Assembly (NCBI RefSeq): GCF_027922005.1
Contig: NZ_BSEV01000028.1
Span: forward strand, 1 to 64,000
DNA from: Streptosporangium carneum
Lineage (GTDB): Bacteria; Actinomycetota; Actinomycetes; Streptosporangiales; Streptosporangiaceae
Reading direction: 5' to 3'
DNA length: 64,000 nucleotides
Part shown: piece after piece, positions 25,134 to 32,923 of the stretch
Numbering within the stretch: position 1 is the stretch's first letter
Layout: each line of letters starts with the position of its first letter
The notes under the pieces: generated by a model
Database searches by the model: none
Told to the model about the DNA's origin: nothing
Seen by the model: the letters and a program-made list of their open reading frames with translations, nothing else
Position numbers and translations under genes: made by a program

Positions 25134-25544
25134 TCAGCGAAGCTCCTGGATGCGGACCAGGTTGCCCGCGGGATCGCGGAAGGCGCAGTCACGGATGCCG
25201 TACGGCTGCTCCGTCGGCTCCTGGACGACCTCGGCGTCGCCGGCCTGCAGCTTCTCGAAGGTGCCGTCGAGGTCCCGGGTGGACAGCAGGATCCAGCCGT
25301 AGGTGCCCTTGGCCATCATCTCGACGATGGTGCGGCGCTCGTCCTCGGTGACGCCGGGGTCGGCGGCCGGCGGCGCCAGGAGGATGGACGTGCCGGGCTG
25401 GCCGACGGGGCCGACCGTGATCCAGCGCATCTTGCCGTGTCCGACGTCGCTGCGCACCTCGAAGCCGAGGGCGTCGCGGTAGAAGGCCAGGGCGGCGTCC
25501 GGGTCGTCGTGCGGGAGGAAGCTCGTGTGAATGGTGATGTCCAT
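25134..25544 (-). CDS. VOC (glyoxalase/bleomycin resistance) family protein
   Basis: 136 residues, two beta-alpha-beta-beta-beta units. MDITIHTSFLPHDDPDAALAF, YRDALGFEVRSDVG and a final DCAFRDPAGNLVRIQ with the metal-ligand Glu replaced by Gln in the VRIQE context are visible. The ATG at 25544 is preferred to the GTG at 25553 because it begins the first strand. A copy of the shared motif lies 34 bp upstream. Likely co-transcribed with the AraC gene. Substrate unknown. Confidence 0.82.
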   Translation of the reverse strand: MDITIHTSFLPHDDPDAALAFYRDALGFEVRSDVGHGKMRWITVGPVGQPGTSILLAPPAADPGVTEDERRTIVEMMAKGTYGWILLSTRDLDGTFEKLQAGDAEVVQEPTEQPYGIRDCAFRDPAGNLVRIQELR

Positions 25545-25577
25545 GGCCGTCACGCTATCCGCGGCCCGGTGACCGGT

Positions 25578-25598
25578 GCTTCTCGGATCCTGATCGGT
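25578..25598 (-). promoter_or_regulatory. Operator-like motif copy 3 (upstream of VOC gene)
   Basis: On the + strand GCTTCTCGG-ATC-CTGATCGGT, differing from copy 1 at only two of 21 positions. Positioned 34 bp before the ATG, where an activator or the promoter -35 region would lie. Confidence 0.5.
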
Positions 25599-25646
25599 CC
25601 GGCGGGCTGAGAGCCCTCCGACGGGCCGGAAGCCGAGGACCGCCTA

Positions 25647-25676
25647 CGGGTGGCCGCGCTCTCCCGCGGCCACCCG
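25647..25676 (-). terminator. Hairpin terminator of the RCC1-subtilase gene
   Basis: A perfect 12-bp stem, CGGGTGGCCGCG at 25647-25658 with CGCGGCCACCCG at 25665-25676, six-base loop, 16 bp beyond the protease stop. Confidence 0.65.
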
Positions 25677-25691
25677 CTCGAATCCGACCCG

Positions 25692-28349
25692 TTACGGCGT
25701 CAGGACGTCGTCGATGGCCGCGTGCAGGTTCGGTCGCGGGCCGATGTGGTGCGGGTCGCCCGCGGGCTGCGGCGTGCCGGTCAGCTTGAGGGTGTCGCGG
25801 ACCTGGGCCGGGGTGAGCACCCCGCTCGCCGCCTTGGCCACGCCCTGCAGGTCGGCCACCGCGCCGGCCACGACGGCGCTGGCGCTGGAGGTGCCGTCGA
25901 AGGTGCCGGTGTACATCTTGTTGGGGTCGGTCACCGAGGGGGTCAGGTCCTTCCAGCCGGTGACGCCCAGGGTGGCCACGCACGCGCCGTAGGCCTGGAC
26001 GTCGACGCGCGAGCCGTACGTGGAGAACGACAGCGCCCTGAGCTCGGCGGTGGGGGAGGAGCCTGTGCAGTTCGTCCCGCCGGGGCTGGGCGGCGCTCCC
26101 GCCCCGATCATGATGGCGCCGGAGTCGGGACGGCCCATGACGGTGGCGGCGAAGGCGTCGTTCGGGTCGTCGAGGTCGTTGCCGCCGTTGCCCGCCGCCT
26201 CCACGACGGTCACCCCTGCCGCGGTGGCCAGCACCGTCTGGTCGTAGACGCTGCTGTCGAGCTCCCACGGGTACCAGCCGCCGGAGGTCGCTATCGCGAC
26301 CTCGAACAGGATCACGTCTCCCGGCAGGGAGGACGTGGCGGCGTAACCGACGGCGTCAGGGATGGAGGAGGTGGACAGGTTCAGCCTGGCGTGCGGTGCG
26401 ATGCCCGCCATGCCGACCCCGTTGTCGTCCTTGGCGCCGATCACCCCGGCGACGGCGGTGCCGTGGTGGACCGAGGCGTCGCTGGTGCACGGGTCGCCGA
26501 ACATGGACGGCATCTGGACCACCGTGCCGGCCGTGACCCGTCCTGCGAGGTCCTCGTGACACAGGTTCCACGCGTTGAGCAGCGTGAACTGCTCGTACGG
26601 GAAGGTCCGGGAGACGGTGGTGCCGTCACCGAGCTGCCCGCTGCCGTTGGCGCCCCAGCTGTAGAGCCACTGGCCGGCCTTGCCGAAGGTGTGCGCCAGG
26701 CCCGCCGAGACCGTCTCGTTGCTCGCGGAGGTCACGATGGGCGTGGTGGAGTCGGTGGTGGTGCCGTTGCCGAGCTGGCCCTGGGCGTTGTCACCCCAGG
26801 TGTGGACCGTCAGGAGGGACGATGACGGCGGCAGGGCTATGGCGGCGCTGTGCAGGGAACCGGCGGACACGACGTAGGCGTTCGACAGGCCGGAGACGGC
26901 GACCGGAGAGGTCCTGTCGACGGTGGTGCCGTCACCCAGCTGGCCCTGGCTGTTGTCGCCCCACGCCTTGACCGTGCCGCCGTTGAGCAGGGCGAGCACG
27001 TGGTCGGCGCGGCTGCTGATCTGCTTGACGCCGGTCAGACCGGGCAGCGCGACCGGGGTCGTCCTGTCGACGGTGGTGCCGTCGCCCAGCTGGCCCTGGG
27101 CGTTGTCGCCCCACGCCTTGACCGTGCCGTTGGACAGCACGACGACGGAGTGGGTGCCTCCCGCCGCGACCGTGCCGGCCCCGCCGGCCACGCCCGTGAG
27201 CCCGGGAACGGTGATCGCGATCGCGGAGTCGGAGGTCCCGTAGCCGAGCTGGCGCTGGCTGTTGTCGCCCCACGCCCGCACCGTGCCGTCCGAAAGGACG
27301 GCCAGGGCATGGCCCGCGCCCGCGCTCACGCCCACCGCGTTGAAGATCCCGGCGACCTGCACCGGCGTCGCGCTGTCGATGGTGCTGCCGTTGCCGAGCT
27401 GGCCCTGGGAGTTGTCGCCCCACGCCCACACGGTGCCGTCGCTCTTCAGCGCGACCGAGTAACCCTTGCCCGCGGAGACGGCCGTGACGTTGGTCAGGCC
27501 GGTGACCTGCACCGGGACCTTCTTGGGCGTGGTGCTGCCGTTGCCGAGCTGGCCCTGGGAGTTGTCGCCCCACGCCCACACCTGACCGAGTGACGTGCCC
27601 CCCGCCACCAGCAGGGAGTGGTCGTCGCCCGCGGCGACCGTCTGCGGTCCGGTCTGCGAGCTCAGCGCGCCCTGGGCCTCGATGTCGGTGACGAGGATGC
27701 CGTCGCCCTTGCCGCCGGGCTGCGCGTTGGCGTAGTCGGCGTCGACCCCTCCGCCCTGGGCGGAGCCGGGCGCGTTGCGGTACCTCTGGTGCGAGCGCAG
27801 TGGCTCGACGGGGGCCACGGTGATCGGCCTGGCCTGGGCGATCTCCACCGAGGGCAGGGCGTTCAGGTCGTCCAGCAGCGACTCGATGCCCTTGGGCACG
27901 GTGACGACGAACCACGAGTTCAGGTCGGGCAGCTCCCTGCCGACCCGCTTCTCCAGCTGGAGTCGCCGCTGGGTGACCTTCTCCTCGGACGCGCGCGACA
28001 ACGGCCTGATCGACGCGCCGTCGTGTTTGGCCAGCACCCGCTGGACCGCGGCTGCGTCGGCCGTGTCCTCCGCGACCAGTTTGCGGTCGCGCAGCCGTAC
28101 CTCCCGGTCGGCCTTGAACTTCACCGACAGCTCAGTCGTGGAGAAGCCCTTGGGAAGCGGCCCGTGCGTGCCCGGCGCGCGCCCCTTGTCCTTGCTGTGG
28201 TCGTAGGCGGGGGCAGGTTCGGCCGAGGCCGGTCCCGCCGAGGCCACCGCCGACAACGTGCCGACGGTCACGGCGAGCACGGCCGCGGCGAGCCGCCGCA
28301 GGGACGGCCGAACTCTTTCAGAATTGTGAAAATGAGAGCTGACTGGCAA
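25692..28349 (-). CDS. Secreted subtilisin-like (S8) protease with an RCC1 propeller inserted in the catalytic domain
   Basis: 885 residues. Signal peptide 1-43 (AAAVLAVTVGTLSAVASAGP, then ASA). A propeptide-like region spans about 44-205. Catalytic Asp222 is in ILVTDIE. Seven RCC1 blades follow at about 232-575, each with a WGDNSQGQLGNG-type signature. The catalytic domain then resumes with AWNLCHEDLAGRV, His629 (HHGTAVAGV), oxyanion Asn721 (EAAGNGG) and Ser821 (DGTSSASAVVAG). The Asp-His distance is about 407 residues against roughly 40-60 in ordinary subtilases, because the propeller splits the DIE...AWNLxHEDL motif. The TTG start has GGGAG six bases upstream; no ATG/GTG in frame fits as well. 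Target unknown; the propeller may gate or select substrates. Confidence 0.85.
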   Translation of the reverse strand: MPVSSHFHNSERVRPSLRRLAAAVLAVTVGTLSAVASAGPASAEPAPAYDHSKDKGRAPGTHGPLPKGFSTTELSVKFKADREVRLRDRKLVAEDTADAAAVQRVLAKHDGASIRPLSRASEEKVTQRRLQLEKRVGRELPDLNSWFVVTVPKGIESLLDDLNALPSVEIAQARPITVAPVEPLRSHQRYRNAPGSAQGGGVDADYANAQPGGKGDGILVTDIEAQGALSSQTGPQTVAAGDDHSLLVAGGTSLGQVWAWGDNSQGQLGNGSTTPKKVPVQVTGLTNVTAVSAGKGYSVALKSDGTVWAWGDNSQGQLGNGSTIDSATPVQVAGIFNAVGVSAGAGHALAVLSDGTVRAWGDNSQRQLGYGTSDSAIAITVPGLTGVAGGAGTVAAGGTHSVVVLSNGTVKAWGDNAQGQLGDGTTVDRTTPVALPGLTGVKQISSRADHVLALLNGGTVKAWGDNSQGQLGDGTTVDRTSPVAVSGLSNAYVVSAGSLHSAAIALPPSSSLLTVHTWGDNAQGQLGNGTTTDSTTPIVTSASNETVSAGLAHTFGKAGQWLYSWGANGSGQLGDGTTVSRTFPYEQFTLLNAWNLCHEDLAGRVTAGTVVQMPSMFGDPCTSDASVHHGTAVAGVIGAKDDNGVGMAGIAPHARLNLSTSSIPDAVGYAATSSLPGDVILFEVAIATSGGWYPWELDSSVYDQTVLATAAGVTVVEAAGNGGNDLDDPNDAFAATVMGRPDSGAIMIGAGAPPSPGGTNCTGSSPTAELRALSFSTYGSRVDVQAYGACVATLGVTGWKDLTPSVTDPNKMYTGTFDGTSSASAVVAGAVADLQGVAKAASGVLTPAQVRDTLKLTGTPQPAGDPHHIGPRPNLHAAIDDVLTP

Positions 28350-28666
28350 TGCGTTCTCCCTCGGTGTCTTTCTCGACGCGCGAGTTCAGAGCCTCCCAAT
28401 CAGTGACCTCGGGCACGCCGGTCGGCGGCGGATTGCTTTCCCGAGCACAGTGATCCAAGGCGCGGGCGCCCATGGAAGGCCAATTGGTCGCGCAATCTTC
28501 GTGTGTCCTGAGAACAACAGACCCGACGGGTCAGCATAGGCTGATCACCCGTATGAAAATCAATACCAAAATGATTGACACGGTCAGCCATTAAGTGAGT
28601 GCGTGGAGTGATCGCGCCCATTTCCGTGGGAGACGACTTGTTTGTTGCAGGTTGGTTACGGTGCTC

Positions 28667-28695
28667 TTGACAGTGGTCCGAGGGTGTCGTAGAAG
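28667..28695 (+). promoter_or_regulatory. Promoter-like sequence in the left arm, facing right
   Basis: TTGACA at 28667-28672 and TAGAAG at 28690-28695, 17-bp spacer. Mirror image of the one at 28788-28816. The next gene to the right is on the opposite strand, so any transcript would be antisense or non-coding. Confidence 0.45.
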
Positions 28696-28787
28696 CGACG
28701 GTCCTTCGGCGCCGGAGTGTCCGCCGTGCTCCGTGGCCGTCCGGATGCCGTGCGCGGCAGGTGGCTCCGGGCGTCGGAGGGCCGTCG

Positions 28788-28816
28788 TTTCTACGGCTTT
28801 TCCCGGTTGCTGTCAA
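28788..28816 (-). promoter_or_regulatory. Promoter-like sequence in the right arm, facing the protease
   Basis: On the minus strand TTGACA (28816-28811) and TAGAAA (28793-28788), 17-bp spacer. Transcription would cross the palindrome centre and left arm and reach the protease start with a leader of about 430 nt able to fold extensively. Confidence 0.5.
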
Positions 28817-29121
28817 GAATGCTTTCGCAGGCCTTAAAAGGCGAGGTCGGATATGCCGTGAATCGGCTTGACGACTCCGCGCGCCCGCCTGACGCCCGAC
28901 CGCGTGAATCGCTTTCATGCTTGATTTTCCGATGGGTGATCAGCCTATGCTGACCGTCGGGTCCATAGTTTTCACGACATGCGTCGACTGTGCGGGTAAT
29001 GAGCTTTACCGTGGTAGCCGTGCCTTGGGCCGATGCGCTTTCGAGAGCGTGCCGCCGCTGTTCGGCGTGCCCGAAATCCTGGAACCCGCGCGCCGACGAC
29101 GACGCCGGAGGAGACGGGCCG

Positions 29122-30072
29122 TCACCCGTCGGCCGGGGTCTCCGAGGGGGCGGGGGAGTTGGCGTCGGGGACCAGCAGGCTGGGGGCGCCGGTGCCGTCG
29201 GCGGGGACGGACCAGGTGTTGTTGGTGCCGTCGCCGGTCTGCAGCGCGTAGGCGACGGTCCGGTCGTCCAGCCATGCGGCCTGGTCGTCCACGCTGCGGG
29301 TCTCGGCCAGGGCGGTGATCCGCAGGCTGGCCAGGTCCAGGACGGACAGGCGCCAGCCCTTGCCGGGGTCGGCGTCGACGGCGGACTTGTAGGCGATCCG
29401 GGTGCCGTCGGGGGAGAGGGAGGGGCATTCGACGTTTTCACGCAGCGTCCTGACGGTCTTCGCCGCGAAGTCGCCCTCCACCAGGTGGCGGCGGCCGTCG
29501 GTGGACAGCGTCGCGTAGAAGCGGTTGTCGTCGCCGGTGAACGTGACGCCCCAGAAGTTGACGTCGGGGTTGCGGTACGGGCGGCCGTCGACGGTGATCG
29601 CGAAGTCCTCCAGGGACTTCACCAGCCGCCCGGTGCGGGTGTCGAGGATGCCCGCCACGGTGGAGAAACCGGTCGTCGCGTACGAGTGCCCGTCGATGAA
29701 CAGCGTCCAGGCGACCATCCGGCCCGTGGCGGAGACGCGCAGCCGGTTCGGGAAGCCCGTCAGCGGCAGACTCCTGCGCTCGTGCAGGGAGGAGTCCAGG
29801 ACGACCAGGCCGGTCGAGCTGAGCGGGCCGACGGGCTTCAGGCAGGCGACGGTCCCGGCGGCGGTGTAGGCGCGGTCGCACCGCAGTTCGGTGACCTCGC
29901 GCGGGCCGCCGGGGTCGGAACGGGAGACCGTCGACAGGCGGCCGTTGGTCAGCACCTGTATGCGCGGTCCCTCGCCCACCGGGCCGGAGCGTGCGGTGAC
30001 GGGCTGGTCCTTGGCCAGCGCCGCGTAGGTGACGGCGACCCCGGCGAGCAGCAGGGCGGCCAGGGCCGTCAC
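29122..30072 (-). CDS. Membrane-anchored TolB-like beta-propeller protein (copy 2)
   Basis: 316 residues from a GTG at 30072 that overlaps the MFS stop (GTGA), mirroring copy 1. N-terminal anchor MTALAALLLAGVAVTYAALA, then extracellular blades including NVECPSLSPDGTRIAYKS, RLRVSATGRMVAWTLFIDGH and ALAETRSVDDQAAWLDD. Paralogous to 16855-17892 throughout. Last gene of a three-gene operon with an MFS and a secreted phosphoesterase. Function unknown. Confidence 0.78.
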   Translation of the reverse strand: MTALAALLLAGVAVTYAALAKDQPVTARSGPVGEGPRIQVLTNGRLSTVSRSDPGGPREVTELRCDRAYTAAGTVACLKPVGPLSSTGLVVLDSSLHERRSLPLTGFPNRLRVSATGRMVAWTLFIDGHSYATTGFSTVAGILDTRTGRLVKSLEDFAITVDGRPYRNPDVNFWGVTFTGDDNRFYATLSTDGRRHLVEGDFAAKTVRTLRENVECPSLSPDGTRIAYKSAVDADPGKGWRLSVLDLASLRITALAETRSVDDQAAWLDDRTVAYALQTGDGTNNTWSVPADGTGAPSLLVPDANSPAPSETPADG

Positions 30073-31310
30073 GAGGACGCGGAGGTGTGTGCTGAGAGTG
30101 ATCGTGACTCCTTGGTGAGGAGGAACGCGGTGAAGGGCAGGGCGACCGCGGTGAGGGCGGCGGCGACCAGGCAGGCGGGCCCCGGTCCCCAGGCCTGCCA
30201 GGCGAGCCCGAACAGCACCGACGAGACGACGTAGGACAGGGCCTGGCCGCTCTGCACCAGCGCCAGCCCGGTGGCGCGCAGCTCCGCGGGGAACGTCGCC
30301 CCCGCCAACGCCGCCAGGACGCCGTCGGTGGCCGCGTAGAACGTCCCATGGAGCGCCAGCACCGCGACGACCAGCGGCCAGCCGCCGAACGGGCCGTCCA
30401 GGAGCAGATAGACGCCGATCAGCGTCGCGTTCCCGCCGACGAACACCTTCAGCCGTCCGACCCGGTCGGCCAGCCTGCCGAGCGGGGCGGCCAGCAGCAG
30501 GTAGACCAGGCTCGTGCCGACGGCCAGCATCGGGAACCAGCCGACGCCCAGCTCGACGCGCCGCTGCAGGACGAGGTAGACGAACCCGTCGCCGATCGTG
30601 ACGAGGCCGATCAGGCACGCGGCGGGAAGGAGCCGTCCACGGCCGAGCTCGACGACGGCCCGCCATGACACGGCGGACGGATGAGGGCGGGAGGAGCGGG
30701 TGTCGGGCACGAACAGCACGAGGATCAGCACGGCGAGCAGCGCGACGCAGAAGCTCGCCATGAAGACGGGCTCGAACGCCCCGCCCGCCAGCGCGAGCAC
30801 CCCGAGCGTGGCGACGGGACCGAGGAAGGCGCCGATAGCGTCCATCGTCCGATGCACCCCGAACGCCCGGCCCAGCCGTTCCTGCGGGGTGGCCAGGGTG
30901 ATCAGCGCGTCCCGGGGGGCTGTGCGCAGCCCCTTCCCCGCGCGGTCCGCCATGATCACCAGCCCGATGAGCGGTCCGGACGTCCCGGCCGCGAGCAGCC
31001 CCAGCTTGGCGAAGGCGGACAGTCCGTAGCCGACCCCCGCCACGGCCTTGTGGCGGCTGACCCGGTCGGCGACGTACCCGCCCGCCAGCCGCAGCAGCAC
31101 GGTCGCGCCGCTGTACACGCCGTCGACGACGCCGTAGGCCGCCGGGCTGAACTGCAGCCCGACGACCAGGTACAGCGGCAGGATCGCGGTCACCATCTCG
31201 GCCGACACGTCCGTCACGAGGCTGACGGCGCCGAGCGCGAACACCGTGCCGCCGACGGTCCTGACGGAGCCGCCGGCGGCTCGACTCCTGTCGAGAGTGG
31301 AGAGGTACAC
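30069..31310 (-). CDS. MFS transporter (copy 2)
   Basis: 413 residues, 12 helices, GTG start giving MYLSTLDRSRAAGG. Shares with copy 1 the stretches SLVTDVSAEMVTAILPLYLV, ADRAGKGLRTAPRDALITLA and FGVHRTMDAIGAFLGPV, plus FYAATDGVLAALAGA near the C-terminus. The central loop is short, without the PEHR repeats of copy 1. Only four bases separate it from the upstream phosphoesterase stop. Substrate unknown. Confidence 0.85.
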   Translation of the reverse strand: MYLSTLDRSRAAGGSVRTVGGTVFALGAVSLVTDVSAEMVTAILPLYLVVGLQFSPAAYGVVDGVYSGATVLLRLAGGYVADRVSRHKAVAGVGYGLSAFAKLGLLAAGTSGPLIGLVIMADRAGKGLRTAPRDALITLATPQERLGRAFGVHRTMDAIGAFLGPVATLGVLALAGGAFEPVFMASFCVALLAVLILVLFVPDTRSSRPHPSAVSWRAVVELGRGRLLPAACLIGLVTIGDGFVYLVLQRRVELGVGWFPMLAVGTSLVYLLLAAPLGRLADRVGRLKVFVGGNATLIGVYLLLDGPFGGWPLVVAVLALHGTFYAATDGVLAALAGATFPAELRATGLALVQSGQALSYVVSSVLFGLAWQAWGPGPACLVAAALTAVALPFTAFLLTKESRSLSAHTSASS

Positions 31311-31314
31311 GTCG

Positions 31315-32748
31315 TCAGTGGCAGGCGGTGGTGCCGCTGTCGGTGAAGGACTTGCCCGCCTCGGGGACGAACTGCCAGCTGTAGGCGTTCGGGTGGAGGG
31401 TGACCTTCAGGACGCCGTAGGTGTCGCTGTTGCGGACCTCGCTGTTGGCCAGGATGGTCCCGAAGCCGTAGTGGCTCGCCCCTCCGGACCCGACGACGAA
31501 GTGGCGGATGCCGCGCGCGTTGTCGAGCTGGTTGGACGGGGTGATCGGCGCGAACCGCTCGTACTGGTGGTTGTGGCCGGTCAGGATCAGGTCGGCGTCG
31601 TTGTCGTACAGCGCCTGCACGATCGGGGCGACCGAGGTGTCGGGCGAGTGGTTGGCGCCCGAGGTGTAACGCGGGTGGTGCCACATCGCCACCGTGCACG
31701 GCCTGGCGCTGGCCGCCAGGTCGGCGCGCAGCCACGTCACCTGGGCGGAGCTCGCGCCGCAGCCGCCGACGGCCGAGCAGTTGGAGTTGAGCACGACGAC
31801 GTGCCAGTTCGAGCCGACGTCGTAGGAGTAGTAGCCCTTGGACGGGTCGCCCGCCGACGCGCCGAAGTAGCCGTAGTACCCCGTCGCGCCGGAGGTGTTG
31901 TAGTCGTGGTTGCCCGGCACCGGCCTGGTGCGCGCCTTGTGACGTCCCCAGGTCGGGTTGTAGTAGGTGTTGAACTCCGAGGCGGTGCCGTTGTCGTAGA
32001 CGTTGTCGCCGAGCGTGAAGACCGTGCCCGGGATGTTGTCGAGCAGCGCGGCGGTGGCGCTGTCACCGGAGCCGGAGTTGGAGATGTCGCCCGCGCCGAC
32101 GAGCACCGGGTCGCCGGACGTCGCGGTGGGCGTGGGCGTGGGGCTGGAGGTCGCGGTGGGCGTGGGGCCCGCGTCGGTGGTCACCACGAGCTGGGGCGCG
32201 GTCGAGGCTCCGCTCTCCCGCGAGTCGTAGTCCGCGCCGTCCGAACTGGAGGAGGTGACGCCGATGCTGTAGGTGCCGTTGCCGGTCACGTACGACGTCA
32301 CGTCGATCTCGTACCAGGCGTTCTGGGCCACGGAGCCGAGCGTTCCCAGCGTGGCCCCGTCGATGGACGGCTGGTTGTTCCACGTGGTGCCCGTCTCGGA
32401 CCAGGTGGTGTTGCTCACGCCCTTGAACGTGCCGCCGTTGCCGCTCGCCGCGCCGCTCACGTTGTCGGTGTGGACGCGCAGTTTGACGGTGCTGATCGGG
32501 CCGGAGATCCCCGCGACGGTGAACCTCAGGAACGCCCGCTTGACAGGTGAGTTGTCGACGCCGAGCTGTCCGGACGTGCCGTAGTTGGTGCTCGTGTTGC
32601 CGTTGTCCACGTAGGTGTCGGCCACGGGGGTGAAGGTGGCGGTGGCGGCGTTCGCCACGCCTCCGGACAGGGTCGCGGCCGTGAACACGGCCGTGCCGCC
32701 GACGGCGACGGCCATGGACGCCGCTGTGAGCGCCTTGCGTCGGAACAT
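31315..32748 (-). CDS. Secreted calcineurin-like metallophosphoesterase with DNRLRE/carbohydrate-binding-type N-domain
   Basis: 477 residues from the ATG at 32748 (GAGGAGC RBS). Signal peptide about 1-33 (MFRRKALTAASMAVAVGGTA...). Residues about 35-190 form a DNRLRE-type beta domain (TFTPVADTYVDNGNTSTNYG, AFLRFTVAGISGPISTVKLR). A Thr/Pro/Ser linker follows, then the phosphoesterase domain (about 215-477): GAGDISN, LGDNVYDNG, PVPGNHDYNT, MWHHPRYT and LTGHNHQYERF, the full metal-ligand set of purple-acid-phosphatase-like enzymes. First gene of the operon with MFS copy 2 and propeller copy 2. Likely releases phosphate from extracellular esters; substrate unproven. Confidence 0.88.
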   Translation of the reverse strand: MFRRKALTAASMAVAVGGTAVFTAATLSGGVANAATATFTPVADTYVDNGNTSTNYGTSGQLGVDNSPVKRAFLRFTVAGISGPISTVKLRVHTDNVSGAASGNGGTFKGVSNTTWSETGTTWNNQPSIDGATLGTLGSVAQNAWYEIDVTSYVTGNGTYSIGVTSSSSDGADYDSRESGASTAPQLVVTTDAGPTPTATSSPTPTPTATSGDPVLVGAGDISNSGSGDSATAALLDNIPGTVFTLGDNVYDNGTASEFNTYYNPTWGRHKARTRPVPGNHDYNTSGATGYYGYFGASAGDPSKGYYSYDVGSNWHVVVLNSNCSAVGGCGASSAQVTWLRADLAASARPCTVAMWHHPRYTSGANHSPDTSVAPIVQALYDNDADLILTGHNHQYERFAPITPSNQLDNARGIRHFVVGSGGASHYGFGTILANSEVRNSDTYGVLKVTLHPNAYSWQFVPEAGKSFTDSGTTACH

Positions 32749-32923
32749 GCGTTTGCTCCTCGTACGCGGTTGTGGGGGGCAAACATGGACGCTAGATCGC
32801 TCACCACTCGATTCGATGAGCGGAAACGGATCGCAGGGAGTCCGGACGGTTAATGACCGGCGTGTCAACGGTGACACGTACGGTGAGTTCGGTCCGATGA
32901 CGGCCGGCGGGCCGCGAGGCAGG

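Larger units (their letters stand above)
28350..29121. repeat. Large imperfect inverted duplication upstream of the protease
   Basis: The region is a diverged palindrome centred near 28742. Its best arms are 28522-28563 and 28921-28961, about 41-42 bp and near-identical when one is reversed (core GGTGATCAGCCTATGCTGAC). Weaker matches extend both inward (CGTAGAAGCGACGG against CGTAGAAACGACGG, with TTGACA boxes) and outward (CGGCGTGCCCGA in both flanks). No gene is supported inside. Confidence 0.7.

Noticed and set aside
28400-28918. 172-codon minus-strand frame inside the inverted duplication
   Set aside because: Arg/Thr/Pro-rich, spans the palindrome and promoter-like boxes, no homology; the palindrome explains the region better.
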